64,000 bases of DNA from Pseudoalteromonas sp. R3 (GTDB lineage: Bacteria; Pseudomonadota; Gammaproteobacteria; Enterobacterales; Alteromonadaceae), in contig NZ_CP034835.1 of assembly GCF_004014715.1 (NCBI RefSeq), positions 2,480,001 through 2,544,000 on the forward strand, in the 5' to 3' direction. The stretch's first letter is position 1; every line of letters starts with the position of its first letter. The notes under the pieces were generated by a model. That model was not told the origin of the DNA. It was given only the letters and a program-made list of their open reading frames with translations, and did no database searches. Position numbers and translations under genes: made by a program. Of this stretch, positions 41,701 through 50,977 are shown piece after piece.

Positions 41701-43562
41701 ATTGACCCCCTTCCCAGACCCCAGGCCCAGGTTCCCGGCTTTTGCCAATAGCGAATGGCATTGACCAATCTGGCACTTCGCATCCCCTGCTGAGGAGAAA
41801 TTGCCGTCAGTAACTGCACGATTTCACCGTGAGTGAGCAAGCCAGAACCCGCCATGGCCGCGACAAGCTTTTGTGACAGCTGCTCGCTTTGCTTTGCCCC
41901 GAGATGAGTACGCTTCAGTAAAGCATACAATGAACGCGGACTACTCAAGGGCCGTAACATAACCAGACCACGTAAAGCACGTTGCCAGGTGTTTTCATTG
42001 AACCACAAGGGACGAGCCTTGAGGTATTGAGCTGAATGCTGCGTGTGCAGTGTCATCAAGCTGTGGTAGTGCTCAATCCACAGGTCATTATTGTCATGCA
42101 ATTTTTTGGACTGATTGTCCTGTAGCTCAGCTAAAATAGTAAACAGTTCGTACTGTTGCCCTGTCGAGGTTGGCATACCTGACGTTTGTACCAACATCAG
42201 GAGTATATGGTGATACGCCACCCCAAAATGCTGACTCATCTGCAACAAAGTGCTGTGAACAAACTGTTTTCGGTTGAAGTAACTGCCTTTATTCACCAGT
42301 AAGTAAGCCAACAGCACACGCCAAATCAGATCCGGATTAAGATGCTGTTCTTGCAGCAACGTTTGTGTGTGGGCTACATGCGCCAAAACAAATTGCTGGT
42401 CATGTGGCGCAACCACTGCCACAACATGTTCTAGCTGCTGCTGACTGAACTGCTTAACGATATGAGTGCGTACCGACTCGGATTGGCCTATTTGTTTTAA
42501 CATGGCAGCCATAGTGTCGGGCTCAACCTGTGCCAGCCTTGTAAACAGCTCCGTCAGATGATAAGACTGATTATCGTGGTAGATGCTCACCTGGCTCGTT
42601 TTTAACAAGGACGAAAACAGTGACCACAGATCCAGCGCTTGCTCCGGTTTACTATGTATGCTGGTTTGCTGACGCTCATTTTGTTGAATACTGATCAGTA
42701 CCTGTAAAAATTGCGGTGCGACTAAACCGGCCTCTTGCATCTGTCTGGCGAGATCACTCATTTGCTCCAGGAGCTGACTGAAAGGAATTTGATAATGCTG
42801 GGCCAGCTGCCAAAGCGTTGCCCTTACAAACTGCAAGGTATTAAATAAAGTTCCCCTGTCGACCAGCAAGTGCGTCAGGATCCAGTACCACAAGTGTGTT
42901 TGTAAATTGCTATCAGCAGGCAGTTTGCTGTCTGGTTGTCGCTGTGCAAGCAACATGTTATCTGCATAGCCACAAATAAACTGCGCATTCCAGGGTTCAA
43001 GAATTTGCACTGTTTTGCGGGTTCTTTCTTCACCCCATTGCCAGATAATTCGCCGTCTTACCACCTCAGACTTACCCACATCACGGATAAGCGCAGCCAC
43101 ATCATTCGGTTGCAAACTGATTTGCTGGTCGACTACATGTAACGGGCTGTTATTGCCTGTCACCCACCAGGGCGTCACACCATATAGTAAGAACCAGCGG
43201 ATCAAAGTAAGCTGAGATACATCCGGATCCACGATTGTGAACTTACTCCGATGTGTCGTCTGGCTGTTTTGACTATATCGACGCAGCATATCCAGCAATG
43301 CTGCTTCGACTGCCGCAGCTACCCTTTGCGGCAACTGGCGGTCCAGCTCATCTAACTGAAGTGTGCCTAAATCAATGCTAAGTTGCTCAATGCGCCAGAT
43401 GTGTCCACCCGGACACACTCTATCCAGCACCTGGTTGAGCACCTGGGGCAAAATTTTGCGGCTCCATTGGCTCAGCGCATCCTGCAAGTTATTCACTTCG
43501 GCTTGTTCATCGAATTCAGTGAGCCACAGGCATTGACCCAGGACGTGCTTAGAGGTGCTCAC
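38733..43562 (-). CDS. eCIS tape-measure protein (Afp14-like)
   Basis: The 1609-residue protein matches the contractile injection system tape-measure family at its N-terminus: LTEFDEQAEVNNLQDALSQW, then GGHIWRIEQLSIDLGTL, LDELDRQLPQRV, and many helical repeats. It runs inside the tube and sets particle length. At 1609 residues it is shorter than the Afp14 of Serratia (over 2000 as I recall), so a somewhat shorter particle is expected. Its start overlaps the end of the Afp12-like gene by 14 bases. A C-terminal EKPIYVTWPT closes it. There is no transmembrane region. Confidence 0.88.
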   Translation of the reverse strand: MSTSKHVLGQCLWLTEFDEQAEVNNLQDALSQWSRKILPQVLNQVLDRVCPGGHIWRIEQLSIDLGTLQLDELDRQLPQRVAAAVEAALLDMLRRYSQNSQTTHRSKFTIVDPDVSQLTLIRWFLLYGVTPWWVTGNNSPLHVVDQQISLQPNDVAALIRDVGKSEVVRRRIIWQWGEERTRKTVQILEPWNAQFICGYADNMLLAQRQPDSKLPADSNLQTHLWYWILTHLLVDRGTLFNTLQFVRATLWQLAQHYQIPFSQLLEQMSDLARQMQEAGLVAPQFLQVLISIQQNERQQTSIHSKPEQALDLWSLFSSLLKTSQVSIYHDNQSYHLTELFTRLAQVEPDTMAAMLKQIGQSESVRTHIVKQFSQQQLEHVVAVVAPHDQQFVLAHVAHTQTLLQEQHLNPDLIWRVLLAYLLVNKGSYFNRKQFVHSTLLQMSQHFGVAYHHILLMLVQTSGMPTSTGQQYELFTILAELQDNQSKKLHDNNDLWIEHYHSLMTLHTQHSAQYLKARPLWFNENTWQRALRGLVMLRPLSSPRSLYALLKRTHLGAKQSEQLSQKLVAAMAGSGLLTHGEIVQLLTAISPQQGMRSARLVNAIRYWQKPGTWAWGLGRGSIRPVLESVVFSLISEGDTASPEKWFSRTTQFIAQRFGLSHGQLIDLLAGQAATAESDKAVLSTELTQLLLNEKQNIQTFTKPLPGRPELVWYSALDYAQIRALTAFARRFSLPISQVLRLAAERIKNTVHLATSEPGLTSDDLQTHLVQSLAHSLAQQFVLPVTQVQRYLQVQLKRFSSMAVMITRFQQADMSKLRAGCVHNSWYMLEQWQLSAGSKQNLEPARQYSVQPLQEKGTYTEQSEPEQAGSVPVSVQRISKLQHQVSQLSDVSVPQLLAELIAMHDLRGDFSRVANHPVLLHWLLNGLDGATQQRWVFRLYRADNSKGSWPMTYESVMTEVVSLLRRHEPLLSGLIVKKALKSQLAATHLQQLFQSRLANRWFSAMLPEIWQQPALYKRWCQQLQAWLSDVVATLDNQSAFRSSSQVHSSGPRGTAVERLFWMELTAYLASQVNSTAQLKSLTQLRVSEGMRAIFVARIMLGWCQTNALNLSLCVSQFERNWQSAPAELQSIISKEVLIKEFKRVGRPAHASAFTLPLSEPATQSAGVTEFKPISAERNAHTPAASSNQQANLQTQTHLRNTISDGAESKAVKLPAWEQDLASEYLQRTDIKSIFEHWLRSGSRPHFIAAEVPFCGVRLFNDLLLYKPELWVEWVQPLLTKSTVQARVVEQLGLGGILSALSRAGKLRDAQLNMVEAVYTLFKALSKAGLKINEAEYQQYLTLAILRSVATKQLAELDGEKLFGDMCWQLIFRQNCQVGALQGALQSTDLPSSPHLLTATEQLRKQLSQYQRHRLSNAVAKEQSGSVFDSVTGKQAQSEPEQPSEFPISVPNAGLVLLQSFIQPLFARLSLTCDDKFVSDERQRAAVHYLQFLVTGQSATEEHHLVLNKLICGLGVTQPVEAGITLSQSDIDTVHSLIDAVCNYWPAIGKTSIDGFRGNWLVRNGTLTEAQDHWDLIVEKRVYDILISRSPLSYSIVKLPWMEKPIYVTWPT

Positions 43563-46413
43563 AATCCACCTCCTGCAATGTCAAAAGTGTCTCTTTTAAC
43601 TGTGTTTGCAGCGCAGCATCTGCGGCTTCTTTTGGATCCCGGTCCACCAGCCGTTGCTGGTTATACCAACTACAGTAGTCCGTGATCAGTGCATTGAACG
43701 CGTTGACATCGGCAACCAGTAAGCGCAACTGTACATGGCTTGGCCAATGTATCTGCTGTAACGCGCGGATAAAATAGACAAACTGTTGCTGATTTACCAG
43801 GCTCACATAATTTGGCAATACTAAACTGGCTTTAAGGAAATACCACGAGTCCGGGTCCGGAGTATATGATAACGGCGTCACAACCGCGGATTGCAGCAAT
43901 GTATGCTCAACCAAAACGGCACCTTTGCGATAGCCGCATAACCATGCCATCTGATCAACGTATACCTGCAGGTCACTGAGTTGCCATGCTCCACTGGGGT
44001 TTGGCAGCTCAAGCACCGTTTTGCCGCTGATACTGATCACTAACATATTGGTATGCTGGCTCGCCACGATATCATCAACCACACAGGTTGCTGAGCCTTG
44101 ATCAGATGAAGATGTTTTTGTTTGCCCCAACCAGGTTTCGAACGCACCATCATTCATTAACGTCACTAACGCACCCGCCAGAGCACGTAAATGGGCAGTA
44201 AAGCCCAGTAATAAATCAAACTTAAGCTCAAAAGCTGAGAAATTTCGGAAGTCCTGCACAGACAACTTTCCATATGTGTCCAGGGCTTGAGAATCGTACT
44301 CACCATCCAGTTTCAGGCGTTGCTGAGAATTGTTCAACAGCATAGCATTGCCGTCCTTCATCGGGATTGCAGCAGCCAGTGTGCGGCTCTGTTGCACCAC
44401 TTTAGGCAGATCGACTTTGCTATTTTTACCCTGCAATTTGACGTGTCTGGCAAGTTGTTTGACTAACGAAGCCGAAATGGCTTTGATTATTTGCCGTTGA
44501 TCCGCAAAACCTTGCAGATAAAGGCTGTGCACGACTTTCGTAAAGCGTTCACCTTTGCTATTCATTAGCGTGTTGTAATCCGCCTGACCAATACGATAAC
44601 GACCCGGTGTAGGCAAAGGTTCCGCCATGGCGAATTTAATCGCCTGAACGCGTTGATAGCTCAATGCCTGCAAGTTTTGCAGCCAAATGGTTTTTACGAT
44701 GATGCGTGTTTGTAGTTTGCTGCCGTACCATTGCGAAGCATCTATGATGTCATCATACAGTTGCGCGGGCTCACCATGGCGTGCCAACAGATGACTTAGC
44801 ATCTCATCGCGACGTTGCCCGGCGTCCTGCTGACTTTCAATGATCTCACCTAAGCCATGATTATATTGATTGAACGGATCATTAATAAAGCGTTGCCAAA
44901 CCAATAAATCGTGCGCATTGGAGTCCTTCGGTTCATCAGGGTTATAAAAACGATATTGCTGCTGACCCTTTAACAGCGCTTGCACATTTGGCACGTCATA
45001 CAAAGGCTGATAAAAATAACTGCGGATAAAGCGCTGGCTTGGAATTGCAGGGGGATGCTCTGGGGTGCTGTCTGTTCGCTGCTGATAAAACATCTGTTGC
45101 GAGGTTGGTACGATATCAAAACTAAACGAAAACAAATTGCCCAAATTAGCTAACTGAGAAAACTGGTTGGCCAGTACCTGATCAAACAGTAACAGGTATC
45201 CTTTTAACTGCCGGGCTTGCGCCACACGGTATGCCGGTGCATCGGACTCCAGGGAGTTATGTCCGATTGCATAAATATCTGGAAACGTGTTTTGGATAGA
45301 AAAGTAACTTTCGATATCTCGGAACTGCCCAGTTGGCATTTGCGGTGCCATATCAGTTAACGCCGAAACACTTTGGTTGTGGCAAGTTCGCTCTATTTGC
45401 GACAACAAGTGAGTTTGCTGCCAGGGCGCCTGATTGAGCGGTGTCTGATGTTGAACTAAAGAAAACTCCTCACCTAATTGCAACACAGCAACTTTATCAG
45501 ACGCGATCTCCACTGAGTCTTTACTTTCACTCTCGTCTAATCTAAACGACTCCACAGCAGCCACACCACTAACCTGACTGATCAGCGTGATCAAGTCGAC
45601 GGCCTGCACCACATCACGCTTTGCCCCTAAGGGGTTATCACCTGGGATCCAGCCATTATTTAGCTTGGGGCCATCAAAGATATCCCCTGACGAAAAGCCT
45701 TGCGAGCGTGCCTGCTGGTAGCCCAGACGTTTCACATCGGGACTGATGTAATCGGCCAGTGCTTGCTGAATGTCCAGATAGACTTGCTCAGGCGCAGCCC
45801 CCTGCTCCAGCAGCACTTTTGCGCTGAGCACAATCGTTTGACTCTGCAACACCTGCGGTAGCAAAAAATATTCACCCAGGTTGCGGTTTTTATTTAAAAG
45901 CTGACTGACTTCGTTACACACTGCCTGTAGGTTAGAACTACCGGTTTGATTTGCAGTAAGTAACTCTTGAGAGTAAAGCCAAACCTGATAGAGCCCGGCC
46001 GATTGTGCATCACTGATGAGTGGCTGCAGATAAATATTGTCGATGCCAGCGATGGTATCAACCACCAGTTTACGATAGTCATTGCCAGTGACTGGTCCTG
46101 TTGTCAAAATATCCTGGGGGGCAAAAAACTGATGCTGATAATTGATATTGCCATCGGGCTGGGTGAGCACATCAGCAATATCAAAGGTATTCACATATCC
46201 CAGCTCAGTCAACGCAAAGACAACCTGTTCCAGAATTGTCACCCCTGGGTCGCTGTCGTTGTAATTACTCCAAACCTCCCCCGCCAGGGCTTTGAGCTGC
46301 TCAATCCCTTCATTTTTCAGATAAGTAAATTGCAAAGCCTCTGGCAGTGGACCCGCACAAATACTATTTTCATTGATCAGGGCATCTAAAGAGGCTGTGG
46401 TTGATGCGCTCAT
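43549..46413 (-). CDS. eCIS baseplate protein (Afp12-like)
   Basis: A 954-residue baseplate component related to gpJ/Afp12. The N-terminus includes WSNYNDSDPGVTILEQVVFALTELGY (48-73), the signature of this class: a baseplate-J-like stretch in which DPGVTILE is highly conserved. With the Afp11-like protein it forms the wedge ring around the spike. The gene follows the Afp11-like one by 13 bases and overlaps the tape-measure gene. No truncation is evident. Confidence 0.88.
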   Translation of the reverse strand: MSASTTASLDALINENSICAGPLPEALQFTYLKNEGIEQLKALAGEVWSNYNDSDPGVTILEQVVFALTELGYVNTFDIADVLTQPDGNINYQHQFFAPQDILTTGPVTGNDYRKLVVDTIAGIDNIYLQPLISDAQSAGLYQVWLYSQELLTANQTGSSNLQAVCNEVSQLLNKNRNLGEYFLLPQVLQSQTIVLSAKVLLEQGAAPEQVYLDIQQALADYISPDVKRLGYQQARSQGFSSGDIFDGPKLNNGWIPGDNPLGAKRDVVQAVDLITLISQVSGVAAVESFRLDESESKDSVEIASDKVAVLQLGEEFSLVQHQTPLNQAPWQQTHLLSQIERTCHNQSVSALTDMAPQMPTGQFRDIESYFSIQNTFPDIYAIGHNSLESDAPAYRVAQARQLKGYLLLFDQVLANQFSQLANLGNLFSFSFDIVPTSQQMFYQQRTDSTPEHPPAIPSQRFIRSYFYQPLYDVPNVQALLKGQQQYRFYNPDEPKDSNAHDLLVWQRFINDPFNQYNHGLGEIIESQQDAGQRRDEMLSHLLARHGEPAQLYDDIIDASQWYGSKLQTRIIVKTIWLQNLQALSYQRVQAIKFAMAEPLPTPGRYRIGQADYNTLMNSKGERFTKVVHSLYLQGFADQRQIIKAISASLVKQLARHVKLQGKNSKVDLPKVVQQSRTLAAAIPMKDGNAMLLNNSQQRLKLDGEYDSQALDTYGKLSVQDFRNFSAFELKFDLLLGFTAHLRALAGALVTLMNDGAFETWLGQTKTSSSDQGSATCVVDDIVASQHTNMLVISISGKTVLELPNPSGAWQLSDLQVYVDQMAWLCGYRKGAVLVEHTLLQSAVVTPLSYTPDPDSWYFLKASLVLPNYVSLVNQQQFVYFIRALQQIHWPSHVQLRLLVADVNAFNALITDYCSWYNQQRLVDRDPKEAADAALQTQLKETLLTLQEVDCEHL

Positions 46414-46426
46414 ACACTGGCCTCCG

Positions 46427-49400
46427 TTAAGGTGTTTTTAGACACTGACTTAGCATCAACCGGTTGCCCGCTGGAACTTCCTTCTGATACCACACGGGCT
46501 CTGGAAAAATTAAAAGTGTGTGTATCTGCCGGATAAGAATGGCATCTTCGGAGTCAGGGGATATTCTGTCTCCTTGTTGTGCAGCTGGCCCGTCAGCGGT
46601 GCCACTGTGGGAGGCGTGATTGCCTGCGTCATCAACCGCAACGCTGACCGACAGCCTCTGGATCGCTTCAACCTCTTTGAAACTGGCAATATAAGCGGCA
46701 AGTCCTGCTTTACTTAGTCCTGAATTAAGACAATATTGTAGCTGCGTTGTATCTATCCAGGGAGCCAGATAAGTATTCACCCCTTTGGTAAGCAACAAAT
46801 TCAGGTCGTTGATATTGCAGTCCTGACGAACAATCAAATCGGCACTGACTGACACACACTGATGCCGTAAGTTTTGAATAACGACCTGAACCATCTGGGA
46901 CACTCGTGCAGATAAATAATCTACTATCTGGTATTGGTTCACCTTACTCATAACGGGCTTATAGGCATTCACTTGCTGGGTTGAGGTGTATTGTTGCACT
47001 ACACCGAGCGTCACTGTGCCAGCGTGTTTACTGGATAACCGTTTGATATAAAACACGCCGCGGTATGCTTGTCGGGCGAGCATGCAGTAATCCCAGTCAT
47101 CGCTTGCTCTGTGCTTACTTTTTAAGCGCAGGCTCACCCCCTGCTCAAACTGGCGGGTATCTTGTGCAGCACATCCGGCGCTTGAGGCAAAGGGCTGAGA
47201 CAGACGACTGATTGCGGCTATTTTGTTTTGCGGTGCCTTAATCTGCTGGGCACCAAGCGTTGGAGCAACCCCAACCGGGAGAGAAATAGGTGCAAGACGC
47301 TGCACTTTAACAGCTTGAGTATTACAATACACACATTGCACTTTTCGTGCTTGTTGCTGCGCAAACATCAGCCATCCCGTATTGACTTTACCTTTGGGTA
47401 TGGGCCAAACCGGTGAGTTAACAGCCATATCCTGTGGCAGGTCAAGCTGAATAATCCCCGAGCGTGTCAGCGCATGCGTTTCATCCGTTAAAACCGTCAC
47501 AGATTGCCAGCCACTGTGACTCCAGTAAAATATGTCCACCAGATTTGGCTGTTGATCACCACTAATATCCTGTGCAAGTTCCACAAAAATATTCAAGCGG
47601 CACGGCGGTTGCACTTGCTCTAGCTGAAAATATAAGTTCAATGCAGACTGCCCAACACCTTGGTACAAAGCTAGACCTTGATCGCTTGCCAACGAGTGCG
47701 AAGGCTGCTCTGGTTGAGCAGGCTCAGGGGGTTGCAGCTGAACTCGGCGTAAGTCCACAACGGGTTTGCTTTGCCCGGCAAGCTGACAAAAGTATAGGTA
47801 GTTTTTCCAAATGCCCAAATGCTGCAACGCAAACCCCTGCGTCAAAATAACGTCCGATACCGTTAAGTCTATCGTTTGCTCGCCCTCGTAGGTCATAATC
47901 ACACGCTTACTTTGGGGCTGTAATGGTGGGTTAGGCATTGACTTTAACTTGCCAGCATCTGAGCCAAACCAGCGTGAAATGGTATTGATCGCTTTAGTAA
48001 AAGGCGATAGCAATCCGGTTGCTTGCATCAGGGTTTTAGCATTTTTAAGACTGACGTCGTTAACAACCAGCCCGTAGAGTGAGTTGCCAAACCCCTGCTG
48101 TAACCCACTTAACGTCATACGCAAACTGGGGTTATGATTGCTCGCGACATCACGGGCATCAACTCCGGCACATTGCAAAGGCGTACTAAATGAAAAAACA
48201 AAGCTGCTAGCTGACGCATTTGTATTGTGTTTTATCTGGGCAAATAAACCACACTGGTTGCTCTTGTCTACCTCTGAAGGCTTGGTCAGTGCGCTTATGA
48301 TACTTTGCCAGCCACTGGCTTGATGTGCTTCCCACTCAACCGTGAACGCCTTATTAGAAAATGCGCTGTACTGAGGGTAAGCATGGCTATTGCTCTTTAA
48401 AAAGTCGTTATAGGCACTGTAGTAAGTTGCCAAATTCTCGGGAATGTTTTCCCAATCGATTTCTACCGTTAAAGACGTCAGGGGTTTTGAAAATGCCTGC
48501 GGATAACTCAGGTAAAAATGGCTGTCTAACTGCGCTCTGGTACCCAATATATACATGGCTTTATTGTTCAATAGCAGACCATTGTCGTTGCTTGGTGCAA
48601 GCGCATCACTATCTTTTACTTCCACCTTGAATTGCACTTGGATTAAACGCAGTGGTTGCTGTAAATCCACGGTATTCGGGAGCATAATGCGGCAATAAGG
48701 CATCGCTAAGGGGTAATCGTCATTCGCTTTTGCAAGGCAATCTACAGCAGCAAAACTGCTGGACAAGTGCACGGTCAGCTGCAGTGTTTGACTGTCCGCA
48801 GCCGACCACTCCAGATAGTTTTTAGACACGTCAGCACCGCTGCTTTCATTCCGCACCAAAGTATCTGACCAACCCTTCGCTGTAGTAAGTGCGATCCCTG
48901 CGCTTTGGAAGTCAGCCACCGTCACTGGGGTTGCGAATTTTAGAGTAATAGTAATTGTACGCTCACCCGCATTTAGGAATAGCATATCGCTGGCCAGCGC
49001 AAACCCTTGTTGCACAGCATCACCCTGTGCTTCGCCAAACCAGTCACTTGATAACACCCGCCCGACCTGATCTTTACGAACTTCTGTACTTGGTGCAAAG
49101 GTCTGCAAATATTGTTGCTTTTCTCCCGCTGCGGGTACTAAACAGTAACTCATACCATAAGTTGCTATGAACGCTATGTGATTGACTTCACTGTCTGCGG
49201 TTGTGGCGAACAACACGGGTGACTGGTCCGGATAGCTGCCGCCATTGAATGCAACACCAGCGGCCAACTCATAAGATGGCACCGACTTATCCAACGTAAG
49301 GCACAAATAAGTGTGATCGGGCTGCGCCGGCGCGGGCGTTTGCTTTAAAATCGTTTTGTAATAAAAGTTAAGATGCTTCTGTGCGTATTGGTTAAGCGCA

Positions 49401-50218
49401 CGCTGAGAATATGCCAGGAGCTGATTTGCGACAATGATAAGGCTGGTATCAGGAAAATCATTGCGCTTCACCACCATGTCATAAAAAGCCGGTCGCGCAT
49501 CCTGGATCACTTGCACAAAAAACCGATAGACCTGCTGATATATTTGCTCTAAGCCCAGTAATGCATCCACAGCGCTGTCAAACCGAGTGGTATTTTTTAT
49601 TCGTTTGTGCTCAAACCAGCTTGGCGCAAAATGTCGATAACTCGACTCACTGGGTCGGGGTATTGAGGCCGTTAACTTGTTTGCCAGAAAATCTTGCAAT
49701 GCAAATCGTTGCCACAGCAACCGGCCAATCGCTCCCTCTACCTGGGTGGTGATAAAGTCACGCAACGTAAACTCTACGCTGCTGAGTTCAAGATACTCCA
49801 CCCAGCTATTGATAGTGTCAAACAGCTGATCCACCAGCAGTAGCAGTTGCGCAATACATCGGCTATCTTGTTCCTGTAACACGCAAGCAGCGGGCTCATT
49901 ATCGTCGTCTTTTATCTGCTCTCGAACTCTCGTTTTGGTGTGTTCCAGGGCGGCCTGAACCTGATTAAACCGAAAATACACGCTTTGATAGACAGTTTTA
50001 CTGATCACGGCGAGCAGAATAACCGGATCTTTTAAAACAACCTTACGCCAGTCACCTGAAGGCTGATTTTGCTCATCATAAAATAAAATCAACTCAGACA
50101 AATCTGCAACAAACGCCAGGCGGTCTCGAATATCTCGTCCATCTAGTTCAATTGAATCAGGACAAAGACACGCATTGAGCTGCGCCTGGAGGGTTGCAAA
50201 GTCGAGCCGATTCTTCAC
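46427..50218 (-). CDS. eCIS large baseplate protein (Afp11-like)
   Basis: A 1263-residue baseplate wedge protein of the gpJ/Afp11 type. Family-like features are a helical N-terminus, a long beta-rich middle (LYFQLEQVQPPCRLNIFVELAQDISGD near 890, then VDIFYWSHSGWQSV), and a C-terminal J-like part with VNTYLAPWIDTTQ near 1160 and a final turn. Its start lies one base after the gp25-like stop, so the two are translationally linked. It is among the largest Afp11 relatives I would expect, but no domain fusion is recognised. Confidence 0.85.
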   Translation of the reverse strand: MKNRLDFATLQAQLNACLCPDSIELDGRDIRDRLAFVADLSELILFYDEQNQPSGDWRKVVLKDPVILLAVISKTVYQSVYFRFNQVQAALEHTKTRVREQIKDDDNEPAACVLQEQDSRCIAQLLLLVDQLFDTINSWVEYLELSSVEFTLRDFITTQVEGAIGRLLWQRFALQDFLANKLTASIPRPSESSYRHFAPSWFEHKRIKNTTRFDSAVDALLGLEQIYQQVYRFFVQVIQDARPAFYDMVVKRNDFPDTSLIIVANQLLAYSQRALNQYAQKHLNFYYKTILKQTPAPAQPDHTYLCLTLDKSVPSYELAAGVAFNGGSYPDQSPVLFATTADSEVNHIAFIATYGMSYCLVPAAGEKQQYLQTFAPSTEVRKDQVGRVLSSDWFGEAQGDAVQQGFALASDMLFLNAGERTITITLKFATPVTVADFQSAGIALTTAKGWSDTLVRNESSGADVSKNYLEWSAADSQTLQLTVHLSSSFAAVDCLAKANDDYPLAMPYCRIMLPNTVDLQQPLRLIQVQFKVEVKDSDALAPSNDNGLLLNNKAMYILGTRAQLDSHFYLSYPQAFSKPLTSLTVEIDWENIPENLATYYSAYNDFLKSNSHAYPQYSAFSNKAFTVEWEAHQASGWQSIISALTKPSEVDKSNQCGLFAQIKHNTNASASSFVFSFSTPLQCAGVDARDVASNHNPSLRMTLSGLQQGFGNSLYGLVVNDVSLKNAKTLMQATGLLSPFTKAINTISRWFGSDAGKLKSMPNPPLQPQSKRVIMTYEGEQTIDLTVSDVILTQGFALQHLGIWKNYLYFCQLAGQSKPVVDLRRVQLQPPEPAQPEQPSHSLASDQGLALYQGVGQSALNLYFQLEQVQPPCRLNIFVELAQDISGDQQPNLVDIFYWSHSGWQSVTVLTDETHALTRSGIIQLDLPQDMAVNSPVWPIPKGKVNTGWLMFAQQQARKVQCVYCNTQAVKVQRLAPISLPVGVAPTLGAQQIKAPQNKIAAISRLSQPFASSAGCAAQDTRQFEQGVSLRLKSKHRASDDWDYCMLARQAYRGVFYIKRLSSKHAGTVTLGVVQQYTSTQQVNAYKPVMSKVNQYQIVDYLSARVSQMVQVVIQNLRHQCVSVSADLIVRQDCNINDLNLLLTKGVNTYLAPWIDTTQLQYCLNSGLSKAGLAAYIASFKEVEAIQRLSVSVAVDDAGNHASHSGTADGPAAQQGDRISPDSEDAILIRQIHTLLIFPEPVWYQKEVPAGNRLMLSQCLKTP

Positions 50219-50219
50219 G

Positions 50220-50660
50220 CTACACCTTCACAGCCAGGTTAGTGCCTTCCAACAAAGAAAATGGAAAAACATGGTTATGTCGGGTATTCGTCTGTTTAAT
50301 GGTGTAAACCACACTGATCACTACCTGCGACGCTTCCTCAGAGGTAAAAGAAACAAAGACTTCATCAACTGAAATTCTGGGCTCGTCGTTCAGTAACGTG
50401 TTGCGTACTGATTTGGCAATTTCTTCTTGCAAACTCGCATCCTGGCTGCGAAACAAAAAGGTATTCAATTGACTACCAAAATCAGGCAGCAAACAGCGCT
50501 CGCCGCGCCGGGTCTGTAATATCAAATCGATCGACTGGTTAATGTTGGCTTCAGACTGATTCATAGCCAGCTGGTGCGACACACTGGAGAATGTGGGTGG
50601 AAACTGCCATCCACTCCCCAAGAACTCACTTTGCTGAGACAGCTCAGATTTACCGGCCAT
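50220..50660 (-). CDS. gp25-like baseplate wedge protein (Afp9-like)
   Basis: A 146-residue protein of the GPW/gp25 family, a lysozyme-like fold used as the central wedge subunit that contacts the sheath. Conserved positions are seen in NQSIDLILQTRRGERCLLPDFGSQL (40-64), with the EPR-type motif as DEPRISVDEVFVSF near 92-105. It is encoded between the PAAR protein and the Afp11-like protein. In AFP the PAAR gene follows gp25, so the order is swapped here. Confidence 0.92.
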   Translation of the reverse strand: MAGKSELSQQSEFLGSGWQFPPTFSSVSHQLAMNQSEANINQSIDLILQTRRGERCLLPDFGSQLNTFLFRSQDASLQEEIAKSVRNTLLNDEPRISVDEVFVSFTSEEASQVVISVVYTIKQTNTRHNHVFPFSLLEGTNLAVKV

Positions 50661-50663
50661 GTT

Positions 50664-50963
50664 TTACCCTCCGATCATCACGGTAAAATCTCCAAGCATA
50701 ATCGACCCGCCATGTGCTGTATTATCTCCAATTCTGGCAGCTGGCATGCCCCCTATGAGGACTGTGGCTGAACCTTTGATAATGCTATCAGGTGGTCCCA
50801 CGCATACCAGCATATCGCCCACCCGCGCAGCAGGTAGACTGCCAATTAATACTGTTGGACAACCCGGGCCCGTGATCGGCCCGCCCACATGTGGGATTGG
50901 CGGCAACCCTGGAGTTACCATAGGACATTCATGAAAATCGGTTAATCTGGCTGCTGGTGGCAT
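50664..50963 (-). CDS. PAAR-repeat spike-tip protein (Afp10-like)
   Basis: A 99-residue protein with three PAAR-type repeats: MPPAARLTDFHECP at the start, LPAARVGDMLVCVGPP and MPAARIGDNTAHGG. This forms the sharp metal-binding cone that caps the spike and pierces the target membrane. There is no C-terminal extension, so no toxin is attached. It is 14 bases downstream of the VgrG-like spike gene and 3 bases upstream of the gp25-like gene. Confidence 0.95.
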   Translation of the reverse strand: MPPAARLTDFHECPMVTPGLPPIPHVGGPITGPGCPTVLIGSLPAARVGDMLVCVGPPDSIIKGSATVLIGGMPAARIGDNTAHGGSIMLGDFTVMIGG

Positions 50964-50977
50964 TGCTTTAGCTCCTG

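Noticed and set aside
47572..47850. 92-codon plus-strand frame within the Afp11-like gene
   Set aside because: Antisense shadow of a well-supported baseplate gene.
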